A stretch of 64,000 bases of DNA from Euglena gracilis. Lineage: Eukaryota > Euglenida > Euglenophyceae > Euglenales. The notes under the pieces were generated by a model, which was not told the DNA's origin, did no database searches, and saw nothing but the letters and a program-made list of their open reading frames with translations. Of this stretch, positions 50,087 through 64,000 are shown piece by piece. The stretch covers positions 53,553,143 through 53,617,142 of the forward strand of contig CP154956.1 of NCBI GenBank assembly GCA_039621445.1, written 5' to 3'. Positions within the stretch are counted from its first letter, which is position 1, and each line of letters begins with the position of its first letter. The translations under genes and the position numbers were made by a program.

Positions 50087-53000
50087 TCACGCCAGGAGTG
50101 CGTCCATGAGAGGGCGGTACAGGCGGTCCTTCAGAGCGGCAAAGCCCGCAGTGACGGCCCGCTGCTGGGTGTGGGCCGGCGCCGGGTCCCGCACGACGCC
50201 CTCCATGAAGGCGGGCAGCGCGTCCCAGGAGCGGAGGAACGCCACCAGCCCCGAGGCCCGCAGCTCCCGCCACGGGTCGCCGCACCGGGGCCTGAAGGTG
50301 CCCGGGTGGTCCACCACCACCGGGATGGAGCCCGACTCCAACGCCTCGAACAGCCGGTAGCACTCTGGGCTGTGTCCCGCTGCGGACCAACAGGGGGCAG
50401 TGAGGCAGTGTGAGTTTCCAATCAATTGGGAGGCAGATAGACAGAGCGGCAGCATATGGAAGTTTTGGGCCACAGCATGAGCGTGCGCGCACTCACGTAC
50501 ACAATCACGCACACAATTCTTACATCATATGACATGACATCACATGAGGATGGGACAAGAATATTCAAACCCAGAGGGATCAGCACCTACTCATCAGGGT
50601 GCCTACACTGAAAATCAAGCGAAACAGATGGGTTCAAAACAAAAAAAAATCAGCCTGACACAGAGGGATTCTGCTGCCCTGCCAATATAACCACTCTCTC
50701 CCAGATGAATTTGTTTTTTTTTTAAAAGAGCAAGCTGGCTTCAATTAAAAATTACGATCAGAGCAAGATCAGGTCAGGCTTCTATTGAGGGAAAGAAGGG
50801 AACAAAAATAAATAATAATACATAAAATAAAAGGGATAAATTTAAGTAAAGTAAATGAAAAAAATAAAAGGGATTTTTTTTTGGAAAGTGGCATTGACCC
50901 CGCTGGGGCGGCACCAAGGTGAACAAGCTGTCCCGCAACGTTCTTTGGTACTCCATGGGCGTCAGGGACAGGTCCTTCCCCAAAGGCAGTCAATAGGGAC
51001 GTTTTCCAGAACGTTCGACGTTAAAAAAATTTTAAAACTTAACATTAAAAAAAACTGTGATACAAATAACTTTGTTTCGGTATTTTCCACTACATGCATG
51101 GCCTGGTATTTCAATTCTTCCACCTCCACCACACACCTAGCATCCATATCTTTTCAAAAGCTGTTGGCAAGCTGCTCCACCGCCCACAGTACTCAGGCGA
51201 CCCCCGCATGGGTCAAAGACCCAGCCAGATAGCCGCGGTCATGGGTCTTGCTCCAGCGGGGGATGAGGTGGAGGAAGAGGGGCCGCCCCAGGCTGGCGTT
51301 CAGGGCCGGCCCCATGCCACGGCGGGCGGCCGAGCCACAGCTTGTGTTGGCTGCGACCCCCATCTCCCTGTGACCCCATCAACGGGTTTCCGGCCCGAGC
51401 CTCGGCAGAACACGGTGGAGGGGGTTTGCCTCGCCGCGGCGGTCCCTGCCCGGCGAGGCCGGCGCGACGATTGGGGCCCGGGCGGCGGGCCGCCGAGCCA
51501 CGGCATGGCCCGCACAATGCCGGCGAGGGCGCGGCGCGTGGGGCTGGTCTCCAGCGTGACGATGCAGTTGAGGAAGGCATCGGTTTTGTCGGTTTTGAGA
51601 TGACCGGGGCAGGGGGGGGACCGGACCGGCAGCCCCCCGCCCGGGGGGAGTGCAAAAAAAAAAGTCCCACCTCCACAACAAAAAAACCTCAGACACTGAG
51701 TTTTCCATCATTGAGCCTTTTTGAAAAAATGGGGGTTTGAGCCAAAATAGCCCAAATATCCTTTGGTGCGCCTGTCAGGGGAAACGCCTCACAAACACCA
51801 TGTTCCCAAAATTGTGGGCCAGTTTTCGAAACTTCTCCGCGCTTGGCATTGCAGGTTGTTGGGTCTGCCCATAAACATTCCCCTGGGCCCCCGGGCCCTT
51901 GGGGGGGGGGGGTCTTGAGGGGGAATGGGGCCTGGGGGTTTAGAGTTAAAAAGAAGCCTGGTTGAAGAGGAAGCGGCGGGCCGGCGCAGGGGGAGGGGCG
52001 GCGGCAAGGGCGGCAGGGAACTTGAAGCCCACGCCGAGCGGCACGTAGTGGAACGTCACCTGCGGCCAGTCCCGCCACCAATCTACCCACCAGGATGTTC
52101 TTTCAACGCCCCCCCCCCCCGGAGTCCAACTCAGAGGCTGGAAAATTTGGGCTGGCTGGAAGAAGTTTGCTGGCTGATCCCCTCCCCCCCACCCAGGGGT
52201 CCCAGGCTGGAGCTGGGCCCGACCCAGGGTCGAATTGGGTACCAAAAAATCGAAATCGCAAAAAAAAATGTCCAAAAACTGACAATTCTGCAAAAAAATC
52301 GATTTTTTGACCCAAATTTTCCTGGCCAGCCCAAAATCTGACCCGTTTTTGCCCACTTTTGTAAAAGAAAGCAAAAAAATTATGTCCAGCTGCCCTTTGG
52401 GCGGCTGGAAATCTAAATAAATAAATAAATCTCGTTGAGAGCGGCGTCCCAGGCTGGAAAAAGGCTGCTCTGCTCTGCTGGCTGGAAAAAGACTGCTGGC
52501 TGGTTGGACCCCCCCCCAGGGGGTGTGGTCAAATTCTCTTAGCTGCGCCCTCCTACCCACAAAGTTCTGCAGAGCTGCAGCATTTTTTTGCATGCAACTT
52601 GGTGACTTGAAAAGGCACCATTCTCTGCATGTCTCAACCTCATGGATAACGTGCACCAGTGTATTCCAGCAAAAAGAAGAGTTTGGTTGGTGAGTCACAT
52701 CAAGGCAGCGCTGCTTGGGGGCGGTGAGGCAGTTGTTGATGAAAGTAGCAGCTGAACACGACGGGCGTCGGGAAATCGCGGTCCACGTTAGCGCAATACT
52801 CCAGACTGGGGGACATACTGTCCCCCCAACGCTTGGCCACCGCTCGTGCTGCCAACAAGAGACGCACTTATATACTGCACAGGTAATTAAAAACTGCCAG
52901 TGCAGATGGAGATGCAGAACATAGAAGCTGTGTCAACTGCAGTCATTTAGGAACTGCAGAGTCTCCACAACTGGGCTCCCATGAAGGGCTTGGCATTGGA

Positions 53001-56000
53001 GCAGGTGGGGGACGACCCCCAGCCCGAAAACTTTCGAACTTTGGGCACTTTCTGGGGAAAAAATGTCAAAAATGCCAAAAAAAAAAAGAAGAGACCCAAA
53101 GGAAAAAAAGTTGACCTTTGGGGGGGGGGGGGTCCTGGTTCCCCCGCAGGTCGGTCCGAACCTCCTCTGTGGTGAAAGGGGGACCCTCCCAACTCACACC
53201 CTCAAAGGGTACTGCATAAAAAAAAAACATACACACAAAAATAACCTGCACAATAACGTTGGATTCCATTGTACAGAATGACCTCCGAACGTCCCCTGCC
53301 AGGAAGTAGACAATACGCCGTACACCGGTGGCGTTGGTGGCCAAGCACCTCCAAGATGTTAAAGATGTTGGTGCTGTTGTCAGGCTTTGTCGGGTTTCAC
53401 TGGAAGTGGGGTCCCGGCCACATCGTTCAGATTTCATTTAAAGCAAATGACGCGCGGTACACGACGTGATTTTTCCGTGAACTTGCAAACTTGCACCATT
53501 TCTTTAGAATGAAAATCATCTCTGCAGATACCTTGCACAACCACCATGCTTGTCAGAGACCATGGGGTGGCCTTTAATAACAGCCAGTGTTCACTGCCGA
53601 CTGGGGCAAGGCTGGGAAAAGAGACAAATACCATTCTTTGGCTTCAGCAAGTAAGGTGGGTGGCTGCAGAAGCGGATGTTTGTCAGCATCCTGGGATGAT
53701 GTGAATCAAGTGAAGCCCACAGCAGAGACAGTAAATTCCGGGCAAACTCTTTGCGAACTTTACGATTTAAATCATAAACTCTTAAAATGATTTTTAAAAG
53801 AAAGAAGAAAGTGTGGTTGCTTCATGTGGCCTTCGTCTCACAGGAATGGCAAAAACGACATTCATTATTCCGTGTAACATGAAAACAGAGGATCTGGTGT
53901 TTTCCATGGGCGAAATTCACCTGCAATGTCATTGGTGATGTTTTTAAAATGCTCTCGTTTGGCAGTTCTCTGAAGTACCAATATTTTGTTCCCGCTTTTG
54001 TTTCTTTGCTGATTTTTTCTGCCATTGTGTGTAGATTCATCAACCCCCAGCAAGAAACATGCAACATTTTGATTTTGATGTTTTTTGGGGGGTTGTTTTG
54101 TTTTTGTTGTTTTAACCCTGCTCCATTCCCATCAAATTTTCTCTTTTGCAAATGTTAACACAAACAAAACCAAAAATCATTTCAAAAGGCAGGCAACATG
54201 GTTTTTTCTGGCTCCAGTAGCAAAACCAGTTGCTCAGATCTTATCCTCAGGTCCTATGGTTATCCTACAGTTCTGCGGGGGGGGGGGGGGGGCCTTGTTG
54301 AATGAAGAAAGCAAATGAACCCGAGGATAGACACACATTATGCAGACAAAAACGAACAGCCAAAACACGCCAACTTGGGCACTTTGTTTCCACCTCTCCA
54401 CCCACCGTTCCTTGTTGCAATGTTTTGTGGCGTTGTCAGGTTTTGTCGCTGGAGGTGCTTGTTGGTGGCCTCCCGGATGTGCCGCACGAGCCGGTCGGCG
54501 TACTTCACCCGGAAGAAGTGGGTGAAGACGACGAAGATGCTGGCCCCGGCGGACTTGGCCATCAAAGCCGGGGCGGGGCACTCCACGGCCAGGGGGCACG
54601 TCTGGAGCTGTGGCCACCCTGCCGGCTCAGAAGGGGGGGGTTAAGACAATTTGGTGGCGTTGAATTGCAGCTGTGAGGGTGGTCGCGTTACCCACCCACC
54701 TCCCCCCCCCGTGTCATTGACCAGGGGGGGGGGATGCAACTTGGCCCTTCAAATTATGCAAGTCAAAAAAATGCAAAAAAAATGCAAAAAAAAATGCAAA
54801 AAAATGCAAAAAAAATGCAACCTGCATGAAAACCTTGAGAAAAAGCTGGAATATGACAGAGCTTTGCAGCCTAAAATCAAAAAAAAATTCCAGGGCAAAA
54901 TATTTATGCAAAAAAAACACAAAAAAATGCAAAAAAAAATCCAAACATATGCCAACCAACTACAAAATTTTATTCAAGGGAAAAAAATTTTATGAAAAAA
55001 TGCAAAAAAAAACAAAAAAAAATCCAAACATATGGCAACCAACTACAAAAAATTTTTCCTGGGCAAAATATTTTATGCAAAAAAATGCAAAAAAAAATGC
55101 AAAAAAATGCAAATTTTGGGAAAACCTGATTATGCAAAAAAAAGCAAGTGCAAGCATGCAAATTATGCAAGTGGCATTTCCCCCCCCCCCTGCATTGACC
55201 CAGGTCAGATCAGGCCCAACAGAAAAGGGGATCAAATTGGGCCAACAACGCAGCGGGTCAATAACCAGGGAAGGCAATAACATGGGAGGAGAGGAGGTAT
55301 GGTATGGTAGGGGCAGCGGAGGTTTTGGAATTGATGGCCAGCTCTGCGGTGAACGTTTCTCAGAGGGATACGGGTTCTGCCCCAGGTGGAACACCAGCCG
55401 GCGGTGGCCGGACCCGAGGGGGACCGAGCGGGTACAGGCGGGCCCAACGCCGAGGAACGGGGAGGGCGGCCGTCAGGGTGGACGGAGGCGGACCGTCCCC
55501 TGCGCCGCCACCCACCGGACGAAGTTGTTGAGCGGCGCGAAGTCGGTCTGGAAGAGGTGCGCCGGCAGCCCGTTCCACACCGCCACCAGCGGCCCCGGGG
55601 CGGCCGCCGGCGGCGGGGCGGGCGGGGCGGGGGGACTGCCGGCGGTGGGGGCCGGGGGGTCCGGCGGAGTGGGCATCAGAGGTTGTTGGAGGCCAAAGCG
55701 GGTGGCCGCCCCAGAGGGATGGAGGCTGTCTTCACCCTCCCCCCAACCACTCCCGCGGCTTCCACTCTGTCGGAAAAACCCCTGGCGACGCGTGGGGCGA
55801 CCGGGAGAGAACTGTGGGCCACCGGCGGGGGAGAGATGGCCGACTTCGGTGCCCTGCTTGGGGGGGGGGGGGTATTAGAACGGAGTCGGCCAGAGGTGGC
55901 TCGGCGGCGGGGGGAGGGCACAGCCGCCGGGCAGGGAGGGCACCGCCCGGCCGCTCGCCCTCCACCCGGAGGTCGGCGAGGGGGGAGGTCAGCAGGTGCT

Positions 56001-57323
56001 GGAGGAGCGCCACGGCGGACAGGCCGAGCACGGCACGGAGTAGCCGGGACCAGGCACCTGTAGTCAAGCCCAAAAATTTCCCATTTTAGGCCATTTCAGG
56101 CCATTTTAGGCCATTTTAAGGTATAGGTTTAGAATTTTGCGTCTAAAATTTTAGAATTTAGACGCAAAATTCTAAAAATCAGAATTTTGCGTCATTTTCG
56201 TCCCGAAAACTGTATCATAAGTGGTGAAAACCTTCTCTTATTCACTAATAAGAAATGTAAACCCCAAAAAAATAACACCCCGGGTCCATTTCATGGTTCG
56301 GTTGCTGGAAAGACCGAGGGGAGGGGTCTTGGTGTGATGGCAACACAGTTGGGTAAAATAGAATGCGCAGGTGCGCAAAAACCACCAAAAGTAAAAAGCG
56401 CATTCCCGGCCATCTAAGAAAGTGAGACACAAGAAAAAGATTTTTTTCACTTTCCACCTTTCATCTCTTCTTGCCGTGCCTTCCTTCAGGCATCCTGCCA
56501 TTCCTTTTCCGCTTTCATGGGGGGGGGGGGAGGTCCATTTCATGGATTTTTTCTCAGAAGGGCCAGGGGGGGTCTTATTCATGGGCGGTCCATTTTATGG
56601 GGGGGTCTTATTTTCGGGGAGGGTTTACATCCAAAATTCATGAACACTGGATCAAAACCAAGGGAAGCTCAACAAATCTCAACTCACACCCATAGCAGTT
56701 GCCCCTTTGGGAAACTGAATACTAAAAAGAAAACCCTCTGAACACATTCATGAATAAGAGAGAATCTCATTCATAATTGTTTGTGGTTGCTTGGATCATT
56801 TGATCATTCGGCGTGAGTATTTGCGGTTTTTGGAAAATCCCCAAAATTGTGCTGGTTTGTGATTTGAAGGAATTCGAGCCTAACAATTGAGCATACACAT
56901 CTTTCAATTGAGATTCTTCCAACATCTTTCACCTTCTTTTTTGTCTTTTTCCCCATGCTTCCAAAGTTGCATTGTTTCATTATTTGTGAAACAGCCATTG
57001 TTGAACACCAAAAAAAAGATGGGAGTAAGAAAAAATACAGGTCTCCAAACCTTCAAAATTCAGCTCCCAAAAGAAGGTTGGGGACCGTGGATTTGGAGAC
57101 TGATACCATTATTAGTTGGGATAAAAAAAATGGGCCTTGTGGGGCTGTGCTCCTCCAAATCCACTGTTCACCGTCCACATTGACAAAAGACATCGCAAAT
57201 CAGTACCTGAATGGCTTCGTTGTTCCCAAAAAAAATTGTTGTGGAACAGAATTTTTAGGCCATTTTAGGCCATTTTAGGCCATTTTAGCTACACGTGCCT
57301 GGCCGGGACCCGCCGGGGGCCAT
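50087..57323 (-). CDS. Type II membrane glycosyltransferase, exostosin/RXYLT1-like
   Basis: Probable Golgi sugar transferase. The ATG at 57323 begins M-A-P-G-G-S-R; after removal of a 1.25-kb transposon intron it continues L-L-R-A-V-L-G-L-S-A-V-A-L-L-Q-H-L-L, a signal anchor. Exon 55506-55671 has a Pro/Ala stem, then V-A-V-W-N-G-L-P-A-H-L-F-Q-T-D-F. Exon 54440-54640 reads C-P-L-A-V-E-C-P-A-P-A-L-M and F-V-V-F-T-H-F-F-R-V-K-Y; the join W-V-A-A-G-W-P-Q-L is in frame. Further candidate exons lie near 53270-53330, 52720-52805, 51945-52085 (F-H-Y-V-P-L-G-V-G-F-K-F) and 51190-51600. The last exon (50087-about 50385) holds S-P-E-C-Y-R-L-F-E-A-L-E-S-G-S-I-P-V-V-V, the nucleotide-sugar-binding motif of GT47-like enzymes, and ends at the stop 50087-50089. 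Middle joins are approximate. Confidence 0.6.
52090..52545 (+). repeat. Dispersed repeat, GCTGCTGGCTG family, copy in the glycosyltransferase gene
   Basis: Same ordered phrases as 48400-48900, plus an (AAAT)n stretch near 52413. It lies in the intron upstream of the exon at 51945-52085. Confidence 0.75.
54722..55192. mobile_element. hAT-like MITE with (ATGCAAAAAA)n interior
   Basis: The ends are inverted CAGGGGGGGGGGATGCAACTT and CAGGGGGGGGGGAAATGCCA. The flanking direct repeat is CATTGACC (54715-54722 and 55193-55200). The left C overlaps the duplication, so the edge is uncertain by one base. The interior is an A-rich array of ATGCAAAAAAA-like units. It lies in the glycosyltransferase intron between exons 55506-55671 and 54440-54640. 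Confidence 0.85.
56051..57301. mobile_element. hAT-like element splitting the glycosyltransferase start, spliced as an intron
   Basis: The ends are inverted CAGGCACCTGTAG and CAGGCACGTGTAG, with the perfect 8-bp direct repeat GCCGGGAC at 56043-56050 and 57302-57309. Removing the element plus one repeat copy (intron 56046-57304) restores an uninterrupted frame from the ATG at 57323. It is 1251 bp with TTTTAGGCCA arrays at both ends, and is the sister copy of 6288-7300. An alternative GT-AG pair inside the termini (GTAGCT...CTACAG) would also keep frame, adding eight codons. Confidence 0.9.
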
Positions 57324-59190
57324 CGGGGTGGCCGCATCCACCCGGCCCACACACCCCGCGCCGATGGGGGGATGGCAAGGGTCACAGGGGCGGCTGGGGA
57401 GAGGGGAGGGGCCTGCAGGGGGGGGGGGGGAAGAGGTGCGGCAACCACCCTCAGTTCCATCCCCCAAGCAGGACGTCGTTGAGTCATGCAGTTTGACTGA
57501 CCCCCCCCCCCCAAAGGGGACGAAGGGGAGGGGTTGAAGCCACTCTTCCTCTCGCCATATGGTCGTCAGTTCACAGCAGCCCCCCCCCCCAGTCCGCCCC
57601 AATACCCAATATCTGGAAGATGCCATGGCTGTTTTGCTGTCCTCTTGCAAATGGCCATGGCTTTCGTTCCAGACTGAAATAGCCAGAAATGGCCAAAAAT
57701 GCGTAATAAGAAAGAAATTGTCAGCAATTAATGACTGTGGGCCATTGTCCATACATGTCCGCACATGTCCATATTATCCATACATGGCCACAATCCATAC
57801 AATTTTACCGACCACTGGGGGGAGGGGGTCATTCTTCCAAAAATCAGTCAGTCACTTTTTTTTATTCGGAAAGACAGTCACTCTCTTTGGCTTTCCCCCC
57901 GTTTGTGGTCAATTTCTCTTGGATTCCACAGTGACCCCCCTCTGGCGTCGGGTCACTTACATGGCTTTTGCCACCCCCCTCCCCGGGGAGGGGATCTGGT
58001 CTCTCTGAAGAAACCAGTCACCCACTCCGGGGGGTCAGCCAGTGACCAAGTGATTGTATGCCACAGTCGCAAGAATTACCAACTCCCGCCAAGATGGGGG
58101 TCAGAGGTGGCCAAATGGTTTTCAAAAAAAATTGAAAGAATAAAATAAAAACCCAATGATAATGAGGTGAAAGGGCAAAAAAATTTGTTTTGAAAAAGGT
58201 GGTGGAAAAAGTTGGGTTAATTTGCTCTAAAAAAATTCCCGAAATTTTTTGAACAATTTCCCTTAAATGAAAAAAAATGGAAAACCCAAGCTCTTCCAGA
58301 AAGAGAAATCATCATAAATCATCATAAAAACAAAACTTCTTCCAATGCCCAGAAATTTTGGGCAGAATTTGCCTGCCCAAATTTAGGGGTGTCTCTCACC
58401 CTATCGAAGGGTGGCTTACATTGGGGGGTGGCCTTTTTATTGACAAGTCCAGAGGACTCGCTTCCACACTCCAGCACAAAGAAGCAAAACTGATCCCACC
58501 AATACAATCACCTGGACATTGGCCAGGGGGAGGTGGGTGACTGGCGAGACAGTTTTTTTCCAGAGTGACTTTGACTTTCCCAAATCCCCTCCCTCCAGGG
58601 GGGGGGGGGTCGGCAAAACCAACCAAAATGACCCAGCGCTGAAGGCGCCGGACTTATTCATACTCTGTGATCAACTTTCACGAGCCCCCCCCTGAAAATC
58701 GACACCCACCCAGCCCAACCCCCACCCACTTGAACATGGGGGGTGGGATCGGGCATAGAGACCCCCAAATACAAAGCTTCCCCCGAATATTAAGCCCCCC
58801 CAGGGAGGTTGGTTTTGCCACCCAAATATAAAGCCCTCCCCAATGTGATGCTCGGCAATTGTGTAATTCAGGAAAAAGCAGAACCATTTTGGGTGGATAT
58901 AACAACTTTCTACCAGAATACTCCCATTTTCGACAAAATTGCACACTTTGGAGAGAGAGGTACACAATGGTATTTGACTGCATTTGAAGGCCGCCAAAAT
59001 TTGTACATGCAGCCCAGAAAATTTTGAATCCCCCCAAACATAAAGCCCCCCCCCCGAGGGTCTTGAAATCCAGCCCAGATATGGAGCGAGGGGCTTTATA
59101 TCAGGGGGGGGATTTAAATACTTTGGGCACTGAAGCATGGGTGGTTAATTGTAATAAGGACGGACAAAAACACACACACACACACAAGAC

Positions 59191-59221
<31 letters not shown>

Positions 59222-60349
59222 TGTTGTGTGTGTGGAAATAAACGACAGACAGAAAGGAGAGGAAATGGAAGAGAGACTTGCGCACTGATGCTGCCTTCCG
59301 CACAGGGTGCTATCCTGCAGGGAGCCCCGCATTTTTCCGTCCTGTGTGGCCTTGTTTGTCATTTTTCATCCCCCCAACGCCCCTTGGGATGGTGAACCAG
59401 ACCTCAGTTTCAACGGTCTGGCGGTCGGGGAGAGGGTCAAAACATTCTCCTGAGGATGCCCCACTTGCCAGCCGGGGGCGAAACTGCAACGAAGACTTTT
59501 TGACAACCACCAACTGATGGCACACTACCCTGCAAGCAACACACTCTCAGGTCTGAAGAAGTTCCCCCGGAAACGCTGATGCAGAAGAAAAAGGAAATGG
59601 AAACAGATGTGCCATCGAGTCAGCCACTCGAGAGGTTTGCTAACAGCTAAAATACAGCCAAACAAATTACAGCGCAGCGGCATCCGAGTTGGTTTCAGGT
59701 GGCGCACTGCCCTCCGCAACCAGGCATCATTCTTTTTAAGGCGCCTTAAAAAACCTTAAAACCCTTCAAAAACCTTAAAATTTTTTTGCCAAAATGCCTT
59801 AAAAAAACCTTAAAAAACCTTAAAAACCCTTTACAAATCACCCCAGAGAAGTTTTTCTTCCCTGTGATGACCTTAAAAATCCTTAAAAATTCTCCCTGAG
59901 AAAAAATTTCTTGCCCCAAACAAATAACGGCATGTCTGAAACCCCGCATAAAGCCAGTCAATGCAGAAGCGGTTGTGAACAAACAATATGAAAACCGGAT
60001 TGTTTGCCAAGGTTTCTGGCATTAAAGAGGTAGTGTGTAATGTTCAGTTGAACGCGGCATATGACTGGCCAAAAATTTCCTGCCTTACGTGTGTACATTT
60101 GAACTGCTGTTCCCTGGCACACACGGCCTGCTGCTTTGGCCTCATCTGTTTGGCAGATAAGCGTAATGAATTGATGGCGTGCAAGGACCTGTGACTGTTG
60201 GACACTTTTCTGCAACAGCACTGCGTCACAAGAAGACAAAATTTGGAACCTAAAAATACCCGAGATGTGTCGGGCCGGAGTCCATTTTCTGGTTTTCTCC
60301 ATCATTTTTCCCTTGAAAAACGTAAAACACACCAGTTTTTGTGCATAAG
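57324..60349. other. Repeat-rich stretch with no supported gene
   Basis: It contains poly-G/poly-C runs, (CA)n and (GA)n near 59168-59216, a tandem CCTTAAAAACCTTAAAA array at 59735-59900, and the GGGTCTTGAAATCCAGCCC repeat phrase near 59056. No protein motif is seen on either strand. Confidence 0.5.
59735..59900 (+). repeat. Tandem ACCTTAAAA repeat
   Basis: About a dozen imperfect 8-10 bp units of the type CCTTAAAA. Confidence 0.85.
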
Positions 60350-60362
60350 NNNNNNNNNNNNN
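60350..60362. other. Assembly gap (13 Ns)
   Basis: A run of N immediately followed by the start of duplicate copy B. Confidence 0.99.

Positions 60363-64000
<3,638 letters not shown>

Noticed and set aside
56046-57304. Treating the glycosyltransferase insertion as a simple gene knock-out
   Set aside because: Excision of the element plus one duplication copy gives a perfect frame, and other introns in the window have the same structure. A knock-out allele cannot be excluded without RNA.

Overview
This is nuclear DNA from a eukaryote, most likely a flagellated protist. Genes are broken into many short GC-rich exons separated by long introns full of homopolymers, A-rich tracts and CA/TG microsatellites. 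The host genes I recognise all lie on the minus strand. From left to right they are: a membrane-bound hybrid histidine kinase (1-5981), a TTLL12-like tubulin-tyrosine-ligase family protein (about 8100-11205), one or more unidentified genes (about 12.5-22.0 kb), the gamete fusogen HAP2/GCS1 (38745-48389) and a type II membrane glycosyltransferase resembling the exostosin/RXYLT1 group (50087-57323). None of these functions form a pathway. They look like ordinary housekeeping, signalling and mating genes.

Many host introns do not follow GT-AG. They begin three bases before a terminal CAG and end five bases after a terminal CTG; the CAG and CTG start an inverted repeat, and several are flanked by an 8-bp direct repeat. 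Removing exactly NNN-CAG...CTG-NNNNN restores family motifs at independent junctions (kinase D-T-G-C-G-I-A and G-S-G-L-G-L-C, H-box approach K-T-Q-L-L-G, TTLL N-T-W-I-I-K-P and Q-F-P-Y-E-G, HAP2 D-L-F-A-G-D-R). As I recall the literature, this is the layout of euglenid/diplonemid 'nonconventional' introns, so a euglenozoan (diplonemid or euglenid) is my best guess. The same architecture with 8-bp target-site duplications is that of hAT-type MITEs. Some copies here are intact enough to show that introns were made by transposon insertion.

Between 22160 and 34866 lies a different object: a 12.7-kb element with perfect 23-bp terminal inverted repeats and a 5-bp candidate target duplication. Its genes run on the plus strand and several of its introns look like canonical GT-AG. 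It carries a transposase candidate (24998-27832) and a gene with a ParB-like N-terminal domain (S-G-Q-H-R motif) followed by a long Lys/Pro/Glu-rich tail (28494-33090). Scattered through it, and seen nowhere else in the window, are about 37 copies of a short palindrome, GTGCGG-NNNN-CCGCAC. A mobile element carrying both a ParB-like protein and dozens of parS-like palindromes is the most novel feature here.

The window also contains a near-identical 3.65-kb duplication (39942-43596 and 60363-64000) whose second copy starts at a run of 13 Ns (60350-60362). This is probably a haplotype or assembly duplication. Stretches at 13.6-15.1 kb, 34.9-38.7 kb and 57.4-60.3 kb hold no exon I can support.
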